Assembly: GCF_026391055.1 (NCBI RefSeq)
Contig: NZ_JAPLET010000031.1
Location: forward strand, 248,001-312,000
Reading direction: 5' to 3'
Length of the DNA stretch: 64,000 nt
From: Spirosoma sp.
Lineage (GTDB): Bacteria > Bacteroidota > Bacteroidia > Cytophagales > Spirosomataceae
This document shows positions 16,236-24,358 of the stretch, piece after piece; the first letter of the stretch is position 1; each line of letters starts with the position of its first letter. The notes below the pieces were generated by a model. It ran no database searches and was not told where the DNA came from. It worked only from the letters and a program-made list of their open reading frames with translations. Both the position numbers and the translations under genes were made by a program.

Positions 16236-17921
16236 ATGAAACATGTAAAACAAATTTTGTCCGCACTGCTCCTGCTGCTGAGCCTGTCACTGGCCTTTGT
16301 GGCCTGTAAAAAAGACCCCGTCGACCCCGACCCGCAACCCGCCGTTACGGCCATTACCTCTATCGACCCGGCTACGGCTCCGGTAGGCAGCACCATTGCC
16401 ATTTCCGGAACAAACTTCAGCACCGACCCGGCCAGCAACACCATTACCATCGGGGGCGTTACCGCCACTGTGGTGTCGGCCTCGCCAACGAAACTGGTTA
16501 TCGTGGTGCCAGCGGGAGCCGCTAACGGTCCCGTTTCGGTAACGGCCAATGGCCAGACGGCCCAGAGCGCCGGGACGTTTACCGTTGCCATTCCGGGCCT
16601 GAAACCCACGAAAGAAGTACGGGGAACAACTTTTGCCAATATGACCTGGAAAAAAGATACGATTTACGTGCTTAGGGGCCAGGTCTACATCCCGGCCGAT
16701 TACAAGTTGACAATTGAGCCGGGGACGATCATTAAGGGAACAGGTCCCGAAATGGACCCCAATGGCACCAAGTATCCGGGGGCGCTGATCGTTGAGCGCC
16801 GGGCACAGCTAATTGCCATCGGCACACCCACGCAGCCCATCGTGTTTACCTCGTCAAAAGCGGTCGGTCAGCGTGGTTACGGCGACTGGGGTGGCGTTGT
16901 TTTAATCGGTAAATCGCCCGTTAACCAATCGCGCACAGCAGCTTACCCGAACGGCATTCGGGGTACGGTCGAAGCGTATGGAGAACCCTTCGACAACTCG
17001 GGAACGCTGCAGTATGTACGCATCGAGTATGCCGGAGCTACCCAGCCAACCACGCCTGCCAGCCGACTCGGTGGACTGACCTTAATCGGCGTTGGTACCA
17101 ATACCGTTATCGACCATGTGCAGGTATCGTACAGTGGCAGCGACGCGTTTGCCTGGTTTGGCGGGACGGCCAAATTGAAAAACCTGTTTGCATATCGCTC
17201 GTTCGACGACGACTGGAGTGCCGACTGGGGCTATGTAGGCAATGTACAATTTGGCGTGGCGCTGCGGGACGTGAGCACGGGCGACCCATCGGGCTCTAAT
17301 AGCTTTGAAGTCGACAATTTCCAGTCGGCCGAAACCAGCGATGTAACCGCGGTAACGGCCATCAACGGCTATACCCAAACAGCGCCAACCTTCGCCAATT
17401 TCAGCAGTTTCGCTTACAGCACCTCCCCTACCACCGGGTTATACAATGCGGGAATTTATCTGCGCCGGAACACTGCTGTTTCAATCTATAACTCGTTGGT
17501 ATATGGTTTTCCGGTGGGGGTTTATCTGGAAGGAGCCGCTGTTGGGCCACAGGCCAATATTACGAGCGGAACGCTGGATTTGAAAGGTGTCGTTATTGCT
17601 AATTCGTTAACTCCTGTAGTGGGTGCCGGATCGAACACCCCCGAGCAGGCCACGGCCTACTTCACAGGAGCAGGACGTTCTAATCAGATTGTGGCTACAT
17701 CGGACATAGCCACGCTGCTGCTTAATTCAAATAACCTCACCCTTAGCTCACCGGCCTTCGTATTACAGACGGGCTCACCCCTCCTGACGGGTGCCGTAAC
17801 GGGTAATAAGCTGACAGATCCTTTCTTTACGCCGGTAACATATCGGGGAGCTTTTGGTACGGAAAACTGGGTTTCGGGTTGGACAAACGTCAATCCGCAA
17901 GCCACCGATTACGACCGATAA
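16236..17921 (+). CDS. surface lipoprotein with IPT/TIG domain and beta-helix-like region
   Basis: 561 residues. The N-terminus is a lipoprotein signal: hydrophobic residues 7-22, then FVAC with Cys24 as the likely lipidated residue. The following KKDPVDPD is acidic/lysine-rich, like the export signal that carries Bacteroidota lipoproteins to the cell surface. Residues about 40-117 form an IPT/TIG immunoglobulin-like domain (ITSIDPATAPVGSTIAISG). The rest has repeated short strands of the kind found in right-handed beta-helix proteins (for example GTIIKGTGPEMDPNGTKYP). It follows the polysaccharide cluster by 33 bases and may anchor or bind the exported glycan; that role is inference. Confidence 0.75.
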   Translation: MKHVKQILSALLLLLSLSLAFVACKKDPVDPDPQPAVTAITSIDPATAPVGSTIAISGTNFSTDPASNTITIGGVTATVVSASPTKLVIVVPAGAANGPVSVTANGQTAQSAGTFTVAIPGLKPTKEVRGTTFANMTWKKDTIYVLRGQVYIPADYKLTIEPGTIIKGTGPEMDPNGTKYPGALIVERRAQLIAIGTPTQPIVFTSSKAVGQRGYGDWGGVVLIGKSPVNQSRTAAYPNGIRGTVEAYGEPFDNSGTLQYVRIEYAGATQPTTPASRLGGLTLIGVGTNTVIDHVQVSYSGSDAFAWFGGTAKLKNLFAYRSFDDDWSADWGYVGNVQFGVALRDVSTGDPSGSNSFEVDNFQSAETSDVTAVTAINGYTQTAPTFANFSSFAYSTSPTTGLYNAGIYLRRNTAVSIYNSLVYGFPVGVYLEGAAVGPQANITSGTLDLKGVVIANSLTPVVGAGSNTPEQATAYFTGAGRSNQIVATSDIATLLLNSNNLTLSSPAFVLQTGSPLLTGAVTGNKLTDPFFTPVTYRGAFGTENWVSGWTNVNPQATDYDR

Positions 17922-17951
17922 GACCTGACAGCCGCATGCTCGCATAACTTT

Positions 17952-17985
17952 TGCCGGGTCTGTTTCTGAAGAGGCAGGCCCGGCA
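17952..17985 (+). terminator. rho-independent-like hairpin after the polysaccharide cluster
   Basis: TGCCGGGTCTG (17952-17962) pairs with CAGGCCCGGCA (17975-17985): eleven base pairs with one G-U, loop of twelve. The downstream sequence is only modestly T-rich. It lies 31 bases after the lipoprotein stop and probably ends the long transcript. Confidence 0.7.
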
Positions 17986-18122
17986 TTCATTAATCTATCA
18001 ATTCACTAGATAAATTTCAAGCGAACTTAGAACAGTAGAGTTGAACAAACCGTATACTCTTCAAATCGATCTTTTCTGGTAAAGACAACTGCTAGCTCTA
18101 ACTTAAATCACCACCTTCTATC

Positions 18123-18953
18123 ATGAGCGTTATAAAACCGGCCCTTGAGCACCCAAACCTTATTACTCATTTGTTAGGAGCGAATAATTACTGCTGGATT
18201 TATTACCGTAACGGCGACAAAAAACTGTTAGCAAAACCGATCAGCTATTTACAGGATGAGTTACCCAGCTTTATTCGGACGCACAAGAGTGTACTGATCA
18301 ACCCCATTTATGCCCGGACACTAACCGCTCCGCCCCGCCAGAAAATGGCTGGCGAAATTCAGCTTGAGAGTGGACTCACGTTTCCGGTCAGCCGTCGACG
18401 CTGGAACGAAGTGGCGGAAGCGCTGGACCACCGTCTGGCACCCGACGGTAACAAAGCAAGCTCAGTTGTCTCCATCGTGGCCAGTCCGGCAAAAGCCGCC
18501 CCTTCAGAAAGCGTTTCCCAAAAATCGATTTTGCTGATAACGGATGATCTTCCCTGCCTACCTCCCGTGGCCAGGATAATTGCCCGGGGCTGGCCTCAGT
18601 ATCAACTGCATACGTTTGATCATAGTAACCACCTGCCCGATCATCTGGCCGGAGTTTCTGTCGAGGAGCTGCCAACCGTAATTTTGCTGGATGCCCGCAC
18701 AGCAACCGTGGAGCGCTTACAGGCATTACAACGGCTCAAAGGCGATCCTTATTTGTGTCGGCTGCCCATCATTTTGTTTGTCGTTCCTACCGATACGCTG
18801 GTGAGCGACGGCTACAAACGACAGGCAAACTCCGTTATCTCTTTACAGGATGATCATTTAACATTCATACAAACGATTGAGCGTGTTTGCCGCTTCTGGT
18901 TGCAGACAGCCTCTCTGCCCAGCCTCGCTAAACCAGCCCTGATCAACTCGTAA
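18123..18953 (+). CDS. LytTR DNA-binding protein with C-terminal receiver-like domain
   Basis: 276 residues. Residues about 10-100 match the LytTR DNA-binding domain: ANNYCWIYYRNGDKKLL, then FIRTHKSVLINPIYA and the closing FPVSRRRWNEV. A polar linker (about 101-133) leads to a receiver-like fold (about 134-260): paired acids in LLITDDLP, a candidate phospho-Asp in VILLDART, and a Thr after FVVP. The usual lysine before the last strand is not visible (NSVISLQDD), so phosphorylation signalling may be altered. The normal order is receiver first, LytTR last; here it is reversed. A role in controlling the neighbouring glycan cluster is possible but unsupported. Confidence 0.78.
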   Translation: MSVIKPALEHPNLITHLLGANNYCWIYYRNGDKKLLAKPISYLQDELPSFIRTHKSVLINPIYARTLTAPPRQKMAGEIQLESGLTFPVSRRRWNEVAEALDHRLAPDGNKASSVVSIVASPAKAAPSESVSQKSILLITDDLPCLPPVARIIARGWPQYQLHTFDHSNHLPDHLAGVSVEELPTVILLDARTATVERLQALQRLKGDPYLCRLPIILFVVPTDTLVSDGYKRQANSVISLQDDHLTFIQTIERVCRFWLQTASLPSLAKPALINS

Positions 18954-19739
18954 AAAATGCTATCTGCTGTTCTGTTACGTATCCGCGTCATATCCGTCTC
19001 AGGTAACTATATGCGCGTCAGGAAATTAGCCCGAACAGCCTGACTATATAAACGTTTCGACTTATCTTACACTTACTTTTTAAGTAAAGTTGAACCAAAA
19101 CACCGTTTTTCTATCGCAACAAACTATTAATCTATTGAAACAAATTAGATACAACTGCTATGATGCATTTTAAGAAAAATTTAAACTTAAAACAGAAAAT
19201 CAATTACCCAAAAAAGCGCCTTGTCCTGATGAACATGCGCTCAACAACATCTCTTTTAAATAATTATATATTATGCATTGTCAAAAAAAATACTAACAAA
19301 GCCACTATTTCTTCCGCAGCGATAAGCCAGGCAAGCAATTTTTACAATTAACAGAACATAAAGGTGACGAGCCCGTTTAAAAATTAGGGCCTTACCCGTA
19401 TGAATTAGCACGTCATTATTAGTAACTACGCGCCTATAGTTTGTATATAGCTCACTGACTAATCGCCGTAATCCTGTATACTTAAGAATAATGATAATCA
19501 CTGCGCAATTGTTTTTAAGACTGTCAGAAAATTAGTCAGCTTCCCTTATTTATAAGTACTCACTTTTTCACACGCTTACTCACACTAATTCTTTCGGAAG
19601 AATACTTACAAATAAGTACGTTGTCGTACGATAAGTATATGAGAAAAGGTATAATAAAACGACTGTATAACGTAAACAATAAGGCTTATTCTGGATATAT
19701 TTGATTGAAAAAGTTGGCTCAACAATACGTACATAATCT
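18954..19739. other. 786-base AT-rich gap without a convincing gene
   Basis: This stretch is clearly more AT-rich than the rest of the window. It holds several small inverted repeats, for example TTACTT-TTT-AAGTAA near 19074, ATTCTT-TCGG-AAGAAT near 19588 and GTACG-TTGT-CGTAC near 19616. The hexamer TAAGTA occurs at 19553, 19613 and 19632. A 63-codon open frame inside it looks non-coding. It may be a regulatory region for the receiver gene, or degenerate horizontally acquired DNA. Confidence 0.5.
19696..19703 (+). promoter_or_regulatory. candidate promoter -7 box for the receiver gene
   Basis: TATATTTG matches the Bacteroidota -7 consensus TAnnTTTG and lies 36 bases before the ATG at 19740. 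I see no clear -33 TTTG at the expected distance, so this is a partial match. Confidence 0.35.
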
Positions 19740-20207
19740 ATGGCTAAGCTACCTGGCACACGACGTCGCAAAGTACCCAGAATTCCTATTTTAGTCATAG
19801 AAGATAATGCAGACCATTGGCTCATTATTCGCTCCGCCCTCTCTCAGTGCTTTCCGGAAGTAGAACCTTTGTGGATGAACAATACATCTCAGGTAACTAA
19901 TCATTTAAATACCTGTATATCGACGGAAAAAGAATTACCCAGGCTTATCCTTACAGATTTGTACCTGCCTCGTCGGGAAGATGGTTTCTTACTTCTGGAA
20001 TCCCTGAAAAATCACATTATTTTTCGGCAGCTTCCCGTTGTTGTGCTGAGCAATTCTGAAGACCGAAAAGATATCGAACAAGCCTATACATTTAGTATTG
20101 CCTCCTATATTGTTAAGCCAGTCAGTTATCATCAATGGTTAAACTGTTTTTATACATTCAGGCGCTACTGGCTTGAGGCAGTTACGTTGCCAATACATTC
20201 TTACTGA
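19740..20207 (+). CDS. single-domain response regulator (CheY/Rcp1-like receiver)
   Basis: 155 residues, essentially one receiver domain. Acidic pocket Glu21-Asp22 (ILVIEDNAD), phospho-acceptor Asp73 in LILTDLYLP, Ser104 in VVLSNSED and conserved Lys126 in YIVKP. There is no output domain, so it likely passes phosphate to or from a partner histidine kinase not present in this window. It lies after a long AT-rich gap and is followed by another, with no operon partner. The LytTR/receiver protein upstream is a possible functional partner, but nothing in the sequence proves it. Confidence 0.85.
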   Translation: MAKLPGTRRRKVPRIPILVIEDNADHWLIIRSALSQCFPEVEPLWMNNTSQVTNHLNTCISTEKELPRLILTDLYLPRREDGFLLLESLKNHIIFRQLPVVVLSNSEDRKDIEQAYTFSIASYIVKPVSYHQWLNCFYTFRRYWLEAVTLPIHSY

Positions 20208-20825
20208 TATAGTTTTATACATATACCCTCCTCTCTGTTATCGGTTAAAGCTGCTTAATTTATGGCGTCTCGATGGCGAAACTATCCATTGAGTACGGCT
20301 CTCTTCCAAGCTCTCAGGTAAGCCAAATAATCACCAGATTTTACAAACCCCTACGTCTGAATTCTACATCAGACGAGATACTACTGTCGCTAAAAAAGTT
20401 ATGGTAATAAGCCGGATAGTTGAGTACTAACTGAACGTTTCTAACCGGTAGCCTATATTTGCTGATGCCAGATTCCCGCTTCAATTCCTAAAGGCAACTT
20501 ATCTTAAATTAACGCGAACTATTCAATGACCAGCCCCACCGGAGCCTGACAGTTCAAAGCCGGAACACAGAAGAATACATATGGGTCGGTCGTTTCCTGG
20601 TTGCTTTTCTTGGCGAACTATCTATACCCCAACGGCCAGCAAAAAAGCAAGGCTGTAGTTAACCTTAGATCAAAAATGGACCGACTTCCCCGGCGCATAC
20701 TAGCTTGGCGGTAAATTCATGCTTCAATTAACAGAATAGGCTTTAATTTAACAGTCATTCAGGGAGTATCGTTTTCAACGATACTCCCTGAGGTATCAAC
20801 CCCAACACCGCCAAGTAGTACCAAC
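20208..20825. other. 618-base gap, no convincing gene
   Basis: No open frame of credible length or composition. On the minus strand about 30 sense codons run between stops near 20520-20620 and could be a decayed fragment, but I cannot identify it. The only strong structure is the hairpin at 20759-20791. Confidence 0.45.
20759..20791. promoter_or_regulatory. perfect 15-bp inverted repeat before the esterase gene
   Basis: TCAGGGAGTATCGTT (20759-20773) is exactly complementary to 20777-20791, with a three-base loop TTC. It ends 34 bases before the ATG at 20826. No T-run follows on either strand, so it is as likely to be a regulatory mRNA hairpin or repressor site as a terminator. Confidence 0.6.
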
Positions 20826-21692
20826 ATGGTTCATAAAATAAGTCTGCTTTTTTATTTTATCCTTATTAGTCTGTCTTTACCAGGACAAGTCCCACAGGCA
20901 AGACAACCGCTTGATAAGAAGCTGTTTATCTTGGGCGAAATCGTTGAAGTGTCCTCCCGCATTCTCAATGAAAAAAGAACGTTAAATATCTATTTGCCAC
21001 CAGGCTACAACCCGAAAGACACGATAAAATACCCCGTCGTTTATTTATTGGATGGCTCGGCAGACGAAGATTTTATTCACGTAGTGGGGTTGTATCAGTT
21101 TACGGCGTTTGAGTGGATCAATATGGCCCCGAAGTCGATTATTGTTGGCATTGCCACGGTTGACCGCAGGCGGGATTTTACGTTTCCAACCACGATCGAC
21201 GCGGATAAAAAAAAATACCCTACGACTGGCCATTCAGGTAACTTCATTCAATTTATGGAAAACGAACTAATGCCGTATGTCGAAAAAAACTACAAAACCA
21301 GTCCAGCCACAACTCTGATCGGCCAATCGTTAGGGGGCTTACTGGCTACGGAAGTACTGTTAAAAAAACCTGCGCTCTTTAGCCGATATATCATTGTCAG
21401 TCCAAGTTTATGGTGGGACAACGGCTCGTTGCTAAGCCTGGAAACCAGCCCGCCCCCCCGTTTGGACAATCGACAAACCGACGTGTACATTGGTGTTGGC
21501 AAGGAGGGGTTGACGCCCACGGCAATACCCCGTGTGATGGAAGTAGACGCAAATTTGCTGGCAGAGAAAATAAAGAAGGGCAGGAACAAGGCCCTAAGGG
21601 TCTATTTCGATTACCTGCCGGAGGAAGACCACGCCACCATTGCCCACCAGGCAATTTACAATGCCCTACGCCTGTTCAGTTCTAGAAAGTGA
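20826..21692 (+). CDS. secreted alpha/beta-hydrolase esterase (esterase D/IroE type, PF00756)
   Basis: 288 residues. An N-terminal signal peptide (hydrophobic residues 5-19, then SLPGQVPQ) points to export. The esterase-family core is visible: YPVVYLLDGSAD near residue 70, the nucleophile elbow IGQSLGGLLA (Ser about 159), and a late His in EEDHATI. Members hydrolyse ester bonds of siderophores or of acyl, feruloyl or acetyl groups on glycans. Located upstream of a GntR regulator and next to a SusCD locus with two more esterases, it probably removes ester groups from the glycan used by that locus. Confidence 0.8.
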   Translation: MVHKISLLFYFILISLSLPGQVPQARQPLDKKLFILGEIVEVSSRILNEKRTLNIYLPPGYNPKDTIKYPVVYLLDGSADEDFIHVVGLYQFTAFEWINMAPKSIIVGIATVDRRRDFTFPTTIDADKKKYPTTGHSGNFIQFMENELMPYVEKNYKTSPATTLIGQSLGGLLATEVLLKKPALFSRYIIVSPSLWWDNGSLLSLETSPPPRLDNRQTDVYIGVGKEGLTPTAIPRVMEVDANLLAEKIKKGRNKALRVYFDYLPEEDHATIAHQAIYNALRLFSSRK

Positions 21693-21835
21693 GGCACTTA
21701 CCTATTCGGAGCGTTTGCCGCGCGAGGGCATAGCTAGTGATCAATTAGCCAGTCTGTTATATTTACGAAACTTGTTGACGCGACACATCTTGCAGCCCTG
21801 GCTGGAAGTTGCTAGCTCATTATTGTCACAATTGA

Positions 21836-22636
21836 ATGGAAAAGAAACAGGCAACTGCTCTAGCCAATCCCCCAAAAGCGAAATTCATTGCGCTGAGCGA
21901 GAGCATTATTGAAAAAATAAAGACGGGTGAACTCCTGCCGGGCGACCAGATTCCTTCTGAAAATGAGCTTATAAAAACGTTCAACATCAGTAACACTACC
22001 GCTCGTAAGACGCTCCTCGAAATTGAATCCAAAGGCTGGGCGCGACGCATAAAAGGGAAAGGAACGTATGTGTTAAACCGGACGGAGGATCACCATTTGC
22101 TGCGTACTCTTGGCTCTATCTACGCCACCCGGCGCGGTTTTCACGACAGCCTGATTGCCGAGGGGTTTACGCCCAGAAATATTGTGCTGGAGAAAACAAT
22201 TTTACAGGATGGAATCTCGTCAGAAATAAACGGCCGCCATTTTATCATTGAAGGCCCTGCCCTGAAAATCCATCAGCTGCGCTACGCGGATGAACTGCTC
22301 ATTAAAGACGAGGTCAAGTACATTTCCCTGACGCTGTGTCCTAAAATTAACAAGATACCGACAGAGGTTTCCTATTTTAAAGTTTACGAAAGCAACTATC
22401 ACCTGAAAATAGACGAAGTTCAGCAGACGCTGGGTGTGAAAATTCTGGAGCCCAACACCACTAATTTTGATCTCAGCAAGCCAACGCCCGTCTTCGTGCT
22501 CGACAGTGCCGTTATCTGCACCGGCGATAAGGTCGTGGAAATAGAGCAGTCGTATTATCACGGCGACAAGTACAAGTTTGCCGTTATTGCCAGCCCGGAA
22601 CACGACTACCGCCCCCCCAGCCCGATTACTTCGTAA
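21836..22636 (+). CDS. GntR family regulator with UTRA ligand domain (HutC type)
   Basis: 266 residues. Winged-helix domain at residues about 15-85: LPGDQIPSENELIKTFNISN, then TARKTLLEIESKGW and GKGTYVL. The C-terminal part (about 100-260) has the layout of the UTRA effector-binding domain. HutC-type GntR proteins are usually repressors released by a sugar or sugar phosphate. It ends 11 bases inside the convergent SGNH gene (22626-23342), the last gene of the sugar-utilisation operon. It is therefore the best candidate for the repressor acting at the operators at 33186 and 34532, though that link is inference. The start was chosen as the first ATG giving a complete DNA-binding domain. Confidence 0.87.
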   Translation: MEKKQATALANPPKAKFIALSESIIEKIKTGELLPGDQIPSENELIKTFNISNTTARKTLLEIESKGWARRIKGKGTYVLNRTEDHHLLRTLGSIYATRRGFHDSLIAEGFTPRNIVLEKTILQDGISSEINGRHFIIEGPALKIHQLRYADELLIKDEVKYISLTLCPKINKIPTEVSYFKVYESNYHLKIDEVQQTLGVKILEPNTTNFDLSKPTPVFVLDSAVICTGDKVVEIEQSYYHGDKYKFAVIASPEHDYRPPSPITS

Positions 22637-23342
22637 ACCACTTCAGAATTTCGCTGGTAATCAGGTCGTGGCCAGCCCGGTTCGGGTGGTTCACGTGCGA
22701 CATATAGTTAGCCAGTTCGCCGTTTTTGGCTACCCGCTTGAACTGGGTGTACGAGTCTGCCAGACCGACATGGTACTGTTTGGCCAGTTGGTGAATTTGC
22801 AGAACGTGCGGCTCCAGCGGATTAGCCGCATCCAGGATGTTCAGCCGCTGGTCGGGCGAGGGCGTTAGCAGTATAACTTTTACATTGCGGGCCAGGGCGG
22901 CTTCCACCATCTTCGACCACGCTTCTTTCACCTTGCCAATGTCTGAAAACCGGTCGTTCAACGCATAGTCGATGAACAGCACATCCGGTTTATGCACCAG
23001 TACCTCCTGTTCAAAGCGGGTTTGTCCTTTTATGGCATTTTCTCCGCCAATGGCCGTAACGATCACATTGATAACCGCATATGGGTACTGCTTTTTCAAC
23101 TGAGCCAGTACCAGATTTGGGTACGATTCCAGCGTATGCACCTCATGATCATGCCAAAAGCCTGCGGGTACAGAATGCCCATGAAACACCAGATTGATAG
23201 TCCGGTTTTTGGGCCACTGTACGGTCAGTTCCTGCTTGATGTTCGCTAGATAAGTGGCCGAATCGGCGAGGGCTGGCGACTGGGCATTCGAATTGAAGGA
23301 GAGTCCTGCCAGTAAGCTGAAGAAGAAAAAAAACTTAGTCAT
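22626..23342 (-). CDS. SGNH/GDSL-family esterase, secreted
   Basis: 238 residues with a signal peptide ending near FNSNAQS. Block I reads VFHGHSVPAG: the nucleophile Ser is present, but the usual Asp of GDS is His, a variant seen in some Bacteroidota carbohydrate esterases. Block III is DYALNDR and block V is SHVNHPNRAGH, supplying the catalytic His. It likely removes acetyl or other acyl groups from the imported or surface-bound glycan. It is the last gene of the minus-strand locus, 27 bases after the alpha/beta-hydrolase, and its 3' end overlaps that of the GntR gene. Confidence 0.8.
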   Translation of the reverse strand: MTKFFFFFSLLAGLSFNSNAQSPALADSATYLANIKQELTVQWPKNRTINLVFHGHSVPAGFWHDHEVHTLESYPNLVLAQLKKQYPYAVINVIVTAIGGENAIKGQTRFEQEVLVHKPDVLFIDYALNDRFSDIGKVKEAWSKMVEAALARNVKVILLTPSPDQRLNILDAANPLEPHVLQIHQLAKQYHVGLADSYTQFKRVAKNGELANYMSHVNHPNRAGHDLITSEILKWFTK

Positions 23343-23369
23343 AATCGGGGCGCCATCGGGTTGTGTAAG

Positions 23370-24311
23370 TTACCGAAGATATTTTTCAAACCAACTGGCT
23401 AGCACGCCCAGGTCCGACTCCCAGGTTTCGTCCCAGCCATGACCACCACCCTGATGCACGATCAGTTGGGCGGGCACACCCGTTCGTTTAAGTTTGTCAA
23501 TAAACCGTTCGGATTGCTCTAACGGCACGATTGGGTCGGCTGTACCGTGTAAAATCAGGGTGGGCGGGGTATCCGGGGTAATGGCCATAAACGGAGATAA
23601 GGATGCCATCAACCTCAATTTTTCTGCTCTCGATTTTCCTTCAATGCCAAACTGAGGCCAGTACCGCCTAACGGTGTCGCATTCTACAAATAAGCGGCCC
23701 GGATTTCCAAAATTAGCCAAATCGGCTGGTGGAAAAAAACAGGCCACTGCCTGCACCCGACTGGAAACTAAATCGACCGAATCGAGCCGGGCAGCCGGGC
23801 TTTTCTGCGTTGTATCCAAACCAACACCTGTACCCAGGCACAACGACAGGTGCCCACCGGAACTCATACCCGATACCCCCAGCCGATTCGGATTAACACC
23901 ATACTCGAGCGCGTGAAACCGGATAAACCGAACGGCCCGGTGAACATCCTGAACAACTTCGCTCACCTGAAATTTAGGGGCTGAACTGTGAATGATCAGG
24001 AATACCGTTTGGCCCCGGTCGGTGAAGTAATGAAAATGCTTCCGGCGCTTTTCGATCATGCTGATGTCCGAGTGCCACCCTCCGCTCAGGGTAAAAATAA
24101 CACCGATGCCATTGGGTTTAGCCGGTTTAAGAACATCCATTGTGAGCGCCGTACCGAATTTATGTCCGTAAATAACATTGCGGATTTGAGTTGGCTCATC
24201 AGCCCTGCTGGCTTGTACCCACGGCCGTAAAACAGGCCTGCTGGTAAAAGAAACGAGAGTACTGGTTAGCCCAGCCCACATTAGCAAGAGCCGCCAGATG
24301 TATGTTTTCAT
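23370..24311 (-). CDS. secreted alpha/beta-hydrolase (BD-FAE-like esterase)
   Basis: 313 residues with an N-terminal hydrophobic signal (residues 5-20). The oxyanion-hole region is LSGGWHSD, the nucleophile elbow GVSGMSSGGHLSL (Ser about 158). The acid lies in LILHGTADPIVP and the catalytic His in HQGGGHGW. This arrangement is typical of bifunctional carbohydrate esterase/feruloyl esterase-like enzymes. In context it should de-esterify the glycan handled by the SusCD system. It lies 48 bases downstream of the 862-codon gene in the same operon. Confidence 0.8.
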   Translation of the reverse strand: MKTYIWRLLLMWAGLTSTLVSFTSRPVLRPWVQASRADEPTQIRNVIYGHKFGTALTMDVLKPAKPNGIGVIFTLSGGWHSDISMIEKRRKHFHYFTDRGQTVFLIIHSSAPKFQVSEVVQDVHRAVRFIRFHALEYGVNPNRLGVSGMSSGGHLSLCLGTGVGLDTTQKSPAARLDSVDLVSSRVQAVACFFPPADLANFGNPGRLFVECDTVRRYWPQFGIEGKSRAEKLRLMASLSPFMAITPDTPPTLILHGTADPIVPLEQSERFIDKLKRTGVPAQLIVHQGGGHGWDETWESDLGVLASWFEKYLR

Positions 24312-24358
24312 CTTCGTTTTTAGTGAATGAATGTAAACTGTCAGTAAACCGCAATCAA

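Noticed and set aside
19160..19351. 63-codon open frame in the AT-rich gap
   Set aside because: Lys/Asn/Ile-rich content simply reflects AT-rich DNA; no signal peptide, domain or promoter supports it.
20514..20640. Possible minus-strand gene remnant of about 30 sense codons
   Set aside because: Stops on both sides, no start, and no family similarity I can name.
21640..21912. 90-codon frame overlapping the esterase 3' end and the GntR 5' end
   Set aside because: It is out of frame with both real genes and has no recognisable domain.
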